Positions 34,900-46,880 of a stretch of 64,000 nt of DNA are shown here, piece after piece (the stretch's first letter is position 1; every line of letters begins with the position of its first letter). Position numbers and translations under genes: made by a program. The DNA lies in NCBI GenBank assembly GCA_014529385.2, contig CM043958.1:141958234-142022233 (forward strand), in the 5' to 3' direction. This stretch comes from Adiantum capillus-veneris (lineage: Eukaryota; Streptophyta; Polypodiopsida; Polypodiales; Pteridaceae). The notes under the pieces are model-generated. The model worked only from the letters and a program-made list of their open reading frames with translations. It was not told the DNA's origin and ran no database searches.

Positions 34900-36151
34900 C
34901 CTCTCATTGTAAGGATCTAAGCAAATCCTACGCACCAAACATAGGGGTTTTATTCTCGTTGTAAGAGCAAAGGATAAACTTTGGATCTAGATGCCGAGAA
35001 CGATCACACTTTAAAAATCAGTAGCTCATCATATAATGGGTTTTTTTCCACAAATCGTGTCTGAGAGAAACTCCTCCGGTTGTAAGAACTGAAGATCATG
35101 ATGCGGGGAGTAGTTTAAAGATTGCACTTTTCTCATTATACAGATCTACAATGTAGATCTACAAATCATGTGGTCCATGAATACGTATATTGAAAAGTGT
35201 ATAGCTTAATGACTTACTAAATTAAAAATTTATTCTAGGAGTAACTTCTGCCATTGTAAGAACGAAGGCTCAAACACAAGAAGAAGTATGATTTTTTGTA
35301 AGCTCACATTTCATTGGAGCTTATTTTACCTAAAGCATCGTACAAAGTAAGAGTGTCGTGAGACATATCAAAAAAATGCACGTGCTATCTAATGGTCTCC
35401 TAAAACACCATACAAAAATTATGAGTGCCGACAAGCATATCAAAACAATGTACGGTGTTATCTTAGTAATCTAGGCAAAATTTAGAAAACATTGACTCTT
35501 GTTTTGATATGCTTTGCAGTACTCTTACTTGAGTCATTGTACTAGGAATTTAAGAGGGCCCGAAGGCGTATCGGAGACACATACAATTATATAATCATGT
35601 GAAAATAAAATTTAAATTATTTTTATAAAAATGCAAACGTGAAGAGAAAAGATGCTCACCAGTAACTTCTTCCGTTGTAAGAACCAAGGCTCAAACACAA
35701 GAAGAAGTATGATTTTTTGTAAGCTCACATTTCATTGAAGCTTATTTTACCTAAAGCATCGTACAAAGTAAGTGTCATGAGACATATCAAACAAATGCAC
35801 GTGCTATCTAATGGTCTCCTAAAACACCGTACAAAAAGTATGAGTGCTGACAAGCATATCAAAACAATGTACGGTGTTATCTAAATTCCTAGAACATTGA
35901 CTCAAGTAAGAGTGCTGCAAAACATATCAGAACAAGAGTCAATATTTTCTAAATTTTTTCTAGATTACTATTGGAGTAAGATATAAAATCAGACAACCCG
36001 TAGTAATTTCTATACCCTAAATTTTAAAATGTTATGTGACTAAGAGGGCCCGAAGGCATATCAGAGACACATAAAATTATATAATCATGTGAAAATAAAA
36101 TTTAAATTATTTTTTAAAAAATTGCAAACGTGAAGAGAAAATATGCTCACC
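34900..36151. repeat. Tandem duplication (421 and 491 bp) with an internal inverted segment
   Basis: 35240-35660 and 35661-36151 share the same start (GTAACTTCT...TTGTAAGAAC), middle and end (GTGAAGAGAAAA...GCTCACC). Within them, 86 bp at 35466-35551 is represented at 35883-35968 in reverse complement. A motif TTGTAAGR recurs at about 34906, 34958, 35079, 35253 and 35674. Confidence 0.85.
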
Positions 36152-36218
36152 AATACACGAGGTTGATCTGCTCAAAAAACGACTACAACCTAAGGAGAGA
36201 GCTAGAGAGACTGTCAGC

Positions 36219-36220
<2 letters not shown>

Positions 36221-36305
<85 letters not shown>
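36221..36305. repeat. (GA)n microsatellite, about 85 bp
   Basis: Uninterrupted GA dinucleotide run, flanked by imperfect GCTAGAGAG repeats. Confidence 0.95.
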
Positions 36306-36307
<2 letters not shown>

Positions 36308-36392
36308 AGAGAGTGTGAGCTAGAGAAAGTGAGAGAGCTCTACAAGCGATCTCAATCGAAGAAGAGTGGAATTTTTTTTTAATGATCTACCG

Positions 36393-36482
36393 TATCGATC
36401 GATAGTCTTTCGCTCGATTTCGGTATCAAATGACATAGTGTCGCGATCGATATTGTTTCGATTGAAAGACTATCGATCGATA
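36393..36482. repeat. GATC-rich inverted repeat with 40-bp spacer
   Basis: 36393-36417 and 36458-36482 are reverse complements over 25 positions with two mismatches. The outer core TATCGATCGATA is itself palindromic and the spacer also holds CGCGATCGAT. Confidence 0.85.
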
Positions 36483-37797
36483 AGCTATCGATTGAAAGAA
36501 TAGAAATTATTCAAAGATACCATGTATTATACGAGAATACACGAATAATGTCGATTTATTAGGTATAAATTGCATTATTCGGTCAAATAAATGCAACCCT
36601 ATCAATGACAACATTTATGGTGTTGAAGAGGCTTTAATGCAACTAGTTCGTTATATGTTTTGGTGCAATTAGTTCCTAATATGGCTCGGACTGAGGTTGC
36701 ACTTGCAAATGAAATTGGCCTTATATTTCATCACTAATCTTCATCCAAATGTTATGTAGGTCAATGCATACATGCTACCCTCCACCGCCAATCTATATTT
36801 CAGAGAGTGGGCCCTTCTTTCATGCACTTGGGATGAATCCGATAGGTTTGGTATGTAACATGATCTACCTGACTCAACATGGTGATTTGTGGCAGGGACC
36901 TGCATAGTACAATAGTGCTTTCTTAGGGTGCTTTCTAGAGATAATGTGTCGTCCTAGGGGTCTATTTCTTGTGTTCGGCTACATGACAACACCCATTCTT
37001 AGGGCTACTTTGGCATCTGTGGATGTAGAGGATGACGGGGACAAACGCATCGGCAAAAATCATGTTGATGACTTATGAGACTCCTGGGGAGTCCACTATG
37101 TAAAAAATGCATATAGCACGTGCGAACAAGTGGTATTTAAATAATCCCTTACCTATAAAATTTTAAGTATTATATGTACCCCTTATGTATGCATTTCCAT
37201 ATAAAAAAAATTGGCCCTTATGTATGAAAATTTTCACTTTCTTAAGTAAAAAACACTTTAGTAAGTACATTTTTATGTAAATGTATCTAATTATAAATCC
37301 CTTATTTTGTTTGCACATGATATCTTACATATTTCCTAGTGGACGCCCTGGTGAGACTCTATCCTTACATTAGGACTTCTACTTATAGTATGTTCTCTTT
37401 CATTATTCAAGAAGATTCATTTTTTGACATCTTTGCTATGCTTTGTTGTTTGTTTTACTTGGTTATGATATGTTTTGATATGTCCTGCCTCCGCTTGGTT
37501 TCTCCTTATGCTCGGTAACCCTCGCTGATGCTATGATAAAACTCCAATTTCACTACTAATGGGCCAACCCATATTTAAGATCCAAGCTGGTTAATGCGAT
37601 CTTCCAATGTGAGTGCTCCTCCTATATTTGTTGAGCTTCAATCTCTCGTTTGAAAAGTCAAGGAATCGAGCTTTTGAGCTCTTCCATTATGTGCCTAATG
37701 GTGCACTAGTAAAATGGCGCCGCCTTCGGCGGCGTCATGGCCCTTCTTGTCCTCAAACCCCTCGCTCTTGAAAATGTCATAAAAGCATATGAAGAAA

Positions 37798-37800
<3 letters not shown>
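36483..37800. other. Unassigned sequence
   Basis: No reading frame, LTR or terminal motif could be assigned. Short open stretches on + near 36760-36850 were not matched to any family. Confidence 0.4.

Positions 37801-37870
<70 letters not shown>
37801..37870. repeat. (CT)n followed by a 30-base C tract
   Basis: About 19 CT repeats, then C at every position 37841-37870. A related but shorter (CT)n/C-rich tract is at 38001-38044. Confidence 0.95.
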
Positions 37871-37996
37871 TTGCCATAGGTTTAGTGTGATCCCACCTCG
37901 ATAACTTTAAATCCCTCTTTCTTATGAAGTTGATGGTGAAAAATCCTACAAATCTTGGCAATTTCAGAATGTATTTGTCAATATGACACAAAGTGT

Positions 37997-38027
<31 letters not shown>

Positions 38028-38149
38028 CCCCCCCCTCTCTCTCTCACGGTGGCGGTATGACCCATGTAAAAGAACTTTCATGTAATTTGGATATGAACGT
38101 TTGAAAATATTTTTTTCAACCCTTTATGCAATGACTTAGGTCCAAAAAT

Positions 38150-38345
38150 ATAGCATTACAAAGACCACTTCTTGCGTTTAAATTGCAGAGCTATATAACT
38201 ACATCATTATGTTTCAAGTGCAAAACAGACAATGCTATCACAATGTATGCACTGACATATTCCAAATTGTTGCTATACCAAATTATTTATAGCATCCTTG
38301 AAAAGTTTGCATGTCAAGATATTGTTAATGGTCTCTAAATACGCA
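38150..38345 (-). pseudogene. Relic Helitron helicase fragment
   Basis: At DNA level this is a diverged, internally deleted copy of about 39705-40021 in the larger Helitron. Shared stretches include CATTACAAAGACCACTTCTT, AAATTGCAGAGC, TACCAAATT.GTTTATAGCATCC-like text and GGTCTC. It is too short and broken to code for protein. Confidence 0.7.
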
Positions 38346-39296
38346 ATAAAAATGTCCAAAATAATATCTATGCATAGTACATAGAGATACAAGCTTTCTA
38401 CATCCTAAAGCGCAACCTACAGCATGCTCTACCAGGGTATCGAACCACCCATGGTCCACGATGTAAGACACATCGACCAATCACTGGGGGGATAGACCCC
38501 AAAACAAAAATGCGTAGGGACCAACTACCATGGGTTAGACTTTGAGAAAACACAACATTCATTGGGAGGGTTTTTTCGAGCTCTGCAATGGTGATACGTG
38601 CTTTGAATCCTCTCTGGATAGAAACTTGGATGTAGCAGAGCAAACTTGGATCATATGAGGCCTCAAAAAATCCCACCAGCAAGAACTGTGGATCATTTTG
38701 TAATCTATATCCAATCAAAAGTCTATTAGTATAAACCAAATAGAGACAAAATAAAACTTGATTACTTTACGACATCAACATTGTTACCTTACTACATCCA
38801 AAACCTCGAGTAGATGAATAACCTCCATGGCGCTGTAGGACCCCTCCATAGTAGTGGATCTAGAAAATAATTGGTGATTGTGAGTTTCAAATTCTTGAGA
38901 GAGAGAGAGAGAGAGTAGCATCTTTTACCTTGGATGTGCAAAGGTCACCTTCCTAGCGTATAGGTCACGGAGGCGTTAGGATCCATCTTCATTCATAAAA
39001 AAAAGTAAATGAAGGTCAAAGATTGGTGCTATGTATTTTGGAAGAGAGAGAGAGAGAGAGAGAGATAAAATACATAGCACAATTATGGAGATCCTCTATC
39101 ATATCACTATATAAGGCCTCAAAATGTAATATCAAAAGAAGACACCTCTTTGAAATTCATGAGCAAATTGGTAGACCAAAAATGTAGTTTTACAACGCTT
39201 ATAAATGAGATGGGTGAATTTATATATTATATCTACAAAGCTACTGCATGATTTAAATCTTGCAAGGCTGAATGGGTTTTACACTTGCATTTCATT
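38346..39296. other. Unassigned flank with short GA tracts
   Basis: It contains short (GA)n tracts near 38898-38915 and 39042-39066. The Helitron 3' terminus (CTRR with hairpin) should lie near or within this stretch but was not identified. Confidence 0.4.
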
Positions 39297-42200
39297 TCAT
39301 AATGAGGTCAATTGCAACACTTCCTTGTAGACAATGTTAGAAGTGTATGTCCTTTGGTCTCCCCCTTTTCTCACACTTGTGTGGTGACCATCACTAACCA
39401 CAACCTTGATGGCAGAAGACAATCTCACACGAGACATTGCCACATACAATTGACCATGGGTGAAAACAGGTGTTGGGAGATACAATCCAAGCACTCCCAA
39501 TGTTTGGCCTTGGGCCTTGTTGATCATCATCCCAAAAGCACATCTCAAGGGAAATTGTCGACGTTTCAACTCAAAAGGAAGGCCTTCTCTAGCTCCCATG
39601 AGAAAATCAATCCTTGGGATGAACACTGCATTTCCGGCATGTGACCATGTAATGATTTCTGCTTCAATCACTTTGGTGTGGAATTGCTTACAAATCAAGC
39701 GTGTCCCATTACAAAGACCACTTCTTGGATCCAAATTGCAGAGCAACATAACTGGAGCATTTTGTTTCAAATGAAAAACATGCGGTGGAAAACCTCCTCC
39801 AAGATCTAAACTATTTAAGAACTCAGTTGTGAATAAAAAGCTATCACAGTGTAATTCACACACTAAGTCTACATTGACATATTCCTTATAAGTACAAGGA
39901 GTTTTTGCAATACCAAATTGTTTATAGCATCCACATCCTTGTTGCGAGGTGCCAAGATTGCTCTGTCCTTGAAAAAGGTTGCATGGCAAGAGAGTATTTT
40001 AAGGTCTCCATATATGTAATCAATAAGTCCTTGCCAACTATTTTGTGGTAGCATCATGCAGGCTGGCAAAGCTACATTATCATGTAGCTCCCCATCATAA
40101 ACATTGCCATTCCCAATATCAAGTGTCCACTGCACAAATTCTCTTTCTCTAACATTATTGCAACAATTGACCACTCGCATGTTCTCTGTTAGACGCAAAA
40201 TTTATGTACAACACCAAATGTATGAGTGGCATAAAGATTCATCAACAATGTCTATCCTTCCTCCTCTACGTACAACAGGAAAGATCTGTCTAAAATCACC
40301 ACCAAGGAGGAAAACCTTTCCACCAAACATCATGTTATTATGCATGACATCTCTTAGTGTCTTTTCAAGAGCCTCAAAAGCATGCCTATGAGTCATGGGA
40401 GCTTCATCCCATATGATCAATGAAGCCATTCACAACAGCTCAGCAAGCTGGCTATTTACTTTAATATTGCATGTCGAGTCAGAAGTTATATCAATAGGGA
40501 TCTTGAATCTGGAGTGTGCGGTCCTTCCATTGTCAAGAAGTTGTGCTGCAATACCAGATGATGCGCATACCAAAGAAACTTTTCTCTCTCCGTGTATGCA
40601 AGAGAGCAAGGCATTATAAAGATAGGTCTTTCCTGTTCCACCTGGCCCATCCAATCAGAACATGGTCCCACTATTCATGCCAATGGCTTCTAAAACTCGA
40701 TTGTAAGCTTCCCTTTGTCCAACATTCAAAGATGATTCAATTTGAGCAGACGGGCCTCTTTGTTCCTCTATATTATACATTAACTCTTCAGCAAGCACTC
40801 CATGATCACTCATTACTTGCAATGTGCGATCCACCTGGGGCATTCCAGAGTAATCTGAGAGCCCCTTTCCATGCTGTTGAAGCATTGTCTCTAAGTTCGA
40901 CAATGCTTGGTTTTTTGCCATGCGTTTATAGATACGCTCATTGGTTGTGCAAGTCCTTAGATGATATAGATGGTCCTCAGAAAGCTCCTTACAGAAGTGA
41001 TTCCATAATTCACCAGGACATATCGGCTCACAAAAAACCAAAATGATTACAAATAGTAGCCGTAATTGTTTTCCTGTTTGTTGAAATGAAGCTTCTTCTA
41101 AACAAAGAAACCATTCATCATCAACTTGCAATAATCCCCGTGCATTGCATGCTTCTTTAAACGTTTCATATACTCGTCCATTGAAGGTCCAAATATCCTC
41201 AAAAGACCTACATCCTTTGCACTTGTTGAGTAACATGCGCAAATAGTATAACTCTCCGGTAGTGGGAACTATGTTGTACATTCTTCCAATCACGTCTCCT
41301 TTCTGTCTTGGAGTCTATGTTGTGCTTGTTGACTTCCAAACCCAATTTGTTGGGAAGCCTATGTACAACAAATCATTGACCTCTGGATATCTTTGATTTG
41401 CAACAAACCACTCAGTGAGCGTAGTCTTTTTGTTGGCCTCTCTCTCCACCACACTCTGTGTAGTCGCTCTGTCATTAAAGAAGACTTGATTTTGATGAGG
41501 TAAATGAACATGGAGGTGTTGTATGTTAGGTTTCTCTTGATGCAAGTCAAACCTAAATATCCGCCAGATAGCCTCAAATGCTGATACATTTCGTGCATTA
41601 AGATAGTTTGTAACTTTATCTAAAATCCCTTCATTGTCTTGTAGAGCAATAGTCACCCTATCATGTCCCTTATAATAGACATACTTATAGAGATATTTCA
41701 CAACGGATATAATGGAGAAAACCTCCACATTGATATGTGCATTGTATCTTACTGACAAAAATGGATTGTATGGAACAATCCATTTATTATTCATTAGCAC
41801 ATTCTTATAAACAGTGTGATTTCCATCATCCCTCCTCATGTATGTTGGGTATCCTTCCCTATCCACAATAGTCGATCCATTGAAGCTTCGAGGGTATTTA
41901 AACCTGCACTTTCCCTCTACCAAAGATGGAGCATTTCTATTCAAGTTTCCACATGGACCATGTACATTACATCAACTGATAATGTCATACAATTGTGGAA
42001 ACATCACCTTATTAGGAAGCTCCACACACACCATCTTATCATAATGGGATGTCTCTGTTGGTTTGTGTTCGTGAGAAAGTATCAATAGAATATGGGCATG
42101 AGGAAGGCCTCTCTTTTGGAACTCAATCACAAAAATGTGTCCAATGACCTTACCAAAAATCTACCCCTTAATCAACAAGCCCATCAAATCCTTGAACTTA

Positions 42201-43576
42201 TCGTAGAAAACACGTGCAGTAAGGTCAAGACGATCGTTGGACGTTTGTCTAGGAAATAACACATCCTCTATCTCCTTCCATCCAGGATTGCATGTGAATG
42301 TTGTTATGAAGAGATCATGCTTCCCTCTTTTGCGTACAATTGCCATGGCATCCTGATAAAGTTGGTGCATATAGCGTGGACTACCAACATATGATGAAGG
42401 CAATACCACCCTCCTCCCAACATTAACACCGAATAACTGTTCTTTGTCACCCCTTGTTACATCTCTTGCTCCGATCATGTCAGCCAAACCTTGGTACACC
42501 TCACTGCATAGATCACTCTAATGATTGCGAACCCATAAAAGCCTCAACTCCTCCATACAACTGTATGTATCAACAATATATTGTTGCAGTAGCCTACCAC
42601 CACATAAAAGACATTGTGTTGTCTCATCCCTGATTTGCAATGTATACTTGTAGAAATCCATTGCAAAAATATACCTCGTATTCCCTCCCCCTTGCTCTCT
42701 ATTTTCCCGTGGCCTGTCTGTCTAATGTCTGTATGTAGGGATTCCAACCTTCTTCACCACTTGGAAATAGCAACACATATAAAAGAGGCATGTACAACCT
42801 GTGGCAATTTGAGATTCTTTTAGACCACCACCAAAAAGATTCAACACAATTTCTCGATGGCCAATGTTGCTCTCATCGCCTTGACCAGGCATGATTGTAG
42901 CAACTTCCGCACCTGTTGGAGCAAGGTACTGCCAGCCAATAGTACGTTTCTCAGTGGTGACCATCCTTATGTCAGGAATATTGGAAGTTTGAACCATTGA
43001 TGCAAACTGCCTGAAAGCTTGAACGTACGGATTTACGTGATGCATCATTGATTGAAAGATATCCAAAACATCTAGCTTGAGTATAGAAACATGCTGCATC
43101 CTATTATGCAACTCATTCTCAGTGTCAAAAAAATACAATTGAGCAAAGCGAGGGATTTGATCTGACTGTTCTTCATGCATCAATGGTCCAAAATGGGATC
43201 AATCTTCATGCATCAATGGTATAGATTCCTTTTCTTTGACAGAGAGATTCATCTATATGAGCTCCTAAAGAAGCAAATGCCAACACACTATTGTATGCTC
43301 TAATATGTTTTAGGAATTTCTTGCTTCTAATATTACCTGCATGCATTATTTCTCTTAGTTCTAAAGGGGGTTCACATAATGGTGGCAAAGAAACACTCCC
43401 TGATTTGCAACAACTTTTTCCCACAAATGTGTGAATGTTCTTTGCTTCTATCTTCCAAGCAAAAGCACCACAAAGGGAACATGAAAAATCCAAGATGCCT
43501 ATATTGTGAAGCATAGACTTTTTGTGAAAAGTGACAACATAGAGATATGCATCAAGGGTGTGTTTTCAGGATATAT
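39297..43576 (-). pseudogene. Helitron Rep/helicase gene, main part
   Basis: The pieces are in order from the N-terminus. 43206-43514: Helitron N-terminal text (CSLCGAFAWKIEAKNI, YNSVLAFASLGAHID). 42722-43183: RFAQLYFFDTENELHNRM. 42161-42499: HDLFITTFTCNPGWKEI. 42092-42100: the HUH metal-binding motif within KRGLPHAHILL. 41681-41695: the two-tyrosine site in KYLYKYVYYKGHDR. 40655-41293: the link region. 39297-40654: the Pif1-type helicase, with PGGTGKT, IIWDEAPM, GGDFRQIFPVVR, LTENMR, INKAQGQTLG and QLYVAMSRV. The Rep cuts and joins ends for rolling-circle transposition and the helicase unwinds. There are at least eight frame breaks. The N-terminus continues at 54084-54460, beyond a gypsy insertion. 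Confidence 0.9.
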
Positions 43577-43580
43577 GTAG

Positions 43581-45466
43581 TGAGAGGCGGAAGTGAAAAA
43601 TAGACCCGATGGCCTCTACACCAAGACTATGCACAATGGCCTCATCATGGGGGATACACAATAGGGGCACCACCTAGCAAGATATGCGGCTAGGACGCAT
43701 ACATATACACAATGAAGCATGCCATGGAAAACAATTTCAAGATCCACGCCCAAATGTGGAATGGGGTGGTCGGAGAATAAGGTGAGAGGAGTGGTGAATG
43801 GGCTTGCTACTCGTGCATGTTAGTAAGGAAGATAATGAGGTAGGGAAAACTTGCGAGTATGCTCACTTATCATACAAGAGGTGGCGAATCCGCACACCTC
43901 AAGATGGAAGTGGCAAGATGATAGGAATATGAGAGGGAGAGAGAGAGTTTGTGTGTATGGTGGCAAATCCGCACACCTTTACATAAGCAGAAAAAAGAGG
44001 CAAAGAACAAGCATATACCATACTCACAATGAGATGTATCCAAAGCGACACAAAGTATGGCACCAAGATGGAGTGTGTTGATTGCTTGCAAAAGATGAAT
44101 ACAATAGGTAGCGTATGGCAGGAAAATGAGAAGGGGACAAGATCGTAGGAGGCATAATGGAGAGATACGAGTTGATGGCGAGGAATATCATGAGTGTGTC
44201 CACCCTTCTTCTTCTTGAATTTGTGCCTTCAACCCTTAATTACAAGTGGTGTGGAGGTGTGGTGATCATCTTTTGTGCATGGTGATGGTGTTGTGATTAT
44301 GTGATTAGGGTTCATGCTACAAGCATGTAGCACAAGAGTGTGTATGGATAGGTGTGTGTGTGTGTGTGTGTGTGTTTTAAGTGAGATCTCATGGCCTCCT
44401 TATATAGGGAAGGAGGGGAGGATTTAGCAATATTTCTATTTGAGGTGAGTGTCCCACTTTGGTGACTAGGAAAATGGGGTGCATGTGACTGTGGCTCCCA
44501 TCTTGTCTCCTCATTATTTAAAATACCAGAGTCAATAGAGAGAGAAGATGAGAGAATGTGGGTAGGATGTAGAGGATAGGAGATATTTACAATAGTCTAG
44601 CTTTGGTTAGACATAAGCTTATTAGGGAGAGAAGAGAGAGGTAAGAAATTTACAAGAGAGATTGTCAAAGGTGGATAGTTGTTGATGAGGATGGATCCTC
44701 CAAAAATGGTGATAGAATCACTCTAGACTTGTCAAGACCTCATTAAAAGAGCCTTGTCTCTTGTAATCATGCTTGAAGACTTGTAGAACCATAGCCATTC
44801 TAGAGGGAAGAAAATTGGGGATGGCACTACAAAAATCATATCTCCGTGTTCATAACTCAAAAAATTTTGAAAAAAATTGAGCTAAAAGTTGAGATCACGA
44901 GCTACATCTTTCATGCTGAACGCTCCTTCAGATTCGGGGTTCTTCTCTACTTTAAAAATTCAGCCAAATAATGTATTATTTGTGGCTGCAAAGGTCTTTT
45001 GGTGGTCCCCTTTGAGTGGACTTCTCTCTTGCCTTCAAGTGTAAGCTCCTTCATGTGTATGAAAACATGACTTAGAGTTTTGAAAAGATTGGCAATCATC
45101 TAGATGGAGGTATTATTGAAATTTGAAAGTGGGGTTGAGGTTTGAAAATGAAAACTAGTGAATAAAATATTTGGTAGGGTGGAATAATATATATACATGA
45201 AAAATAAATTAGAAAATACTAAACTATATAATGTAATTTAGAATATATATATTTAATATTTAAGGTCAAAAGAGATATCAACAAAGAAAGCTTACTTATT
45301 TATGCTACATCGTGATTGATTAGCATAAGTCTTATTTATTTAATAAAGGCTAAAACTTTTGTGAAAAAGGGAAGAAAAATCAAAAGTAACTTATATAATA
45401 GGAAATATTTTGGTAAAAGGGCAAAGATATATGGGGGGGTTCCCATGCATGGAAAGGCTTGCCTCA
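43581..45466 (-). repeat. LTR of the Tat-like element (3' LTR in element sense)
   Basis: It starts TGAGAGGCGGAAGTG and ends GCTTGCCTCA; 1886 bp; partner of 52161-54083. It has a longer (TG)n near 44361-44377 and lacks a block of about 33 bp present at 53408-53441 in the partner. Confidence 0.93.
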
Positions 45467-45482
45467 TTAGCCCTCCCCCGAA
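45467..45482 (-). other. Polypurine tract of the Tat-like element
   Basis: The reverse complement reads TTCGGGGGAGGGCTAA directly before the 3' LTR. Confidence 0.8.
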
Positions 45483-45494
45483 GGCTAGAGGTAT

Positions 45495-46880
45495 TCATGC
45501 CTCTAGCGTTGTACTTGATTCTTCTTCAATTGAGGTGGAGGAGTCTCCCTCCTCGGGGATTTCCATCATAGGTGTTTGATCAAATCTCAAAAAGTATTGC
45601 TTCAACTTCCATCCATTGACACGTGTTTTGTGGAGCCTACCGTCTGCATCCATCAATCGGTAACTGCCATTGGCGTAGCGCTTTCTAATGACAAATGGCC
45701 GCTCCCATCTGGGTGAAAACTTTTTATCCTTCCTAGTGTCAAATCTGTTATCATACTGTAGGACCAACATACCTTTCTTGAGACCTTTTTCCCTAAGTCC
45801 CTTGTTGAAGGTAAGTCGACGTTGCTCTGACTGTGCTGCATAATAGTTGATAGCATCTTCTCTGTCTAGTTGAAGCCTCTCTAGATCAAGAATGTGGTTG
45901 TGGAGATGAGCATTAGGACGTTCCACCTGCCCAGCTAGCACCCTGATACTATCCAATTGTACTTCAATGGGTAAAATTTATTCCTTACCAAACACCAAGT
46001 GATATGGTGTGAACCCAAGGGATGTGCGAAATGAAGTGCGATAAGCCCAAAGTGCAGCCATAAGATGCTTGTCCCAATCACTTTTGTGATTGTTTACATG
46101 TTTAGTGATGATCTTGCAGATCATACCATTTACCTTTTCCACCAAACCATTGCATTGTGGGTAGTAGGGAGTTGAGTGTCGTTGTGAGATACCTAACTTC
46201 TCCATTAGCTCTCCTACAAGGTCTCCTCTAAAACCTGGTCCCCTGTCAGAAATTATTTCAAGAGGAGTGCCAAAACGGCAACAAATGTTTTCAAATACGA
46301 ACTTAGCCACTTCCTTAGCTGTAATCCGGGTGGTGGCAACTGCTTCAGCCCACCTGGTCATGTAGTCCACACCCATGATGATATAAAATTTACCTGATTG
46401 GCTCCTTGGCAAAGGTCCAATAGCATCAATTCCCCATTTCTCAAATGGTCCATATGAGATTATAGGGGTTTGTGGCTCATATGTGAGCCTCCTATCCCCT
46501 GCCTTTTGACATTCCTTGCATGTTTTACACCAATGATGCACATCCCTATGTAGACTAGGCCATACAAACCCGGCTTGTAGAATCTTTCTACTAGTGATGT
46601 CAAGTGCAAAGTGTCCTCCGCAAACACCATCATGGCAACTTGAAATGATTTCAGTGATCTCTCTAGAGAGAGGTACACGCCTAAGAATTTGATCCTTACC
46701 CTTGCAGTAGAGGTCGTCATTGATAAGGCGGTATTTTATTGTCTTGCGCACAAGACACTGCTTTTGGCCCTTAGTAAGATCCTTAGGACACTCTCCTGTG
46801 TCCAAGAAACTCATGATGTCAGGCATAGCATCGCTACCTTGGAAGAGAGGCAGCTTCAATTTGATAGCACCCACCACTGA
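45495..46880 (-). pseudogene. Tat-like element integrase, one stop
   Basis: The zinc-binding module is CHDGVCGGHFALDITSRKIL with CKTCKECQKAG. The DDE core has KWGIDAIGPLPRSQSG, EIISDRGPGFRGDLV and YYPQCNGLVEKVNG, then ALWAYRTSFRTSLGFTPYHL. A TAA just after YHLVFGKE (near 45970) separates the C-terminal part at 45495-45956, which continues with LDRE, KKGMLVLQYDNRFDTRKDKK, WERPFVIRKRYANGSYRL and VNGWKLKQYF, the usual tail of Tat and Athila integrases. It inserts the cDNA into chromosomes. Confidence 0.88.

Noticed and set aside
35240-36151. CRISPR-like or phage-like repeat array
   Set aside because: Unit lengths of hundreds of bp, no constant spacer size, and the DNA is clearly plant nuclear.
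36760-37080. Short plus-strand protein-like stretches
   Set aside because: Broken by many stops and not assignable to any family.
38398-38739. 113-codon minus-strand frame
   Set aside because: No recognisable domain, composition not clearly protein-like, and it lies in Helitron-flank sequence; not strong enough to list as a gene.
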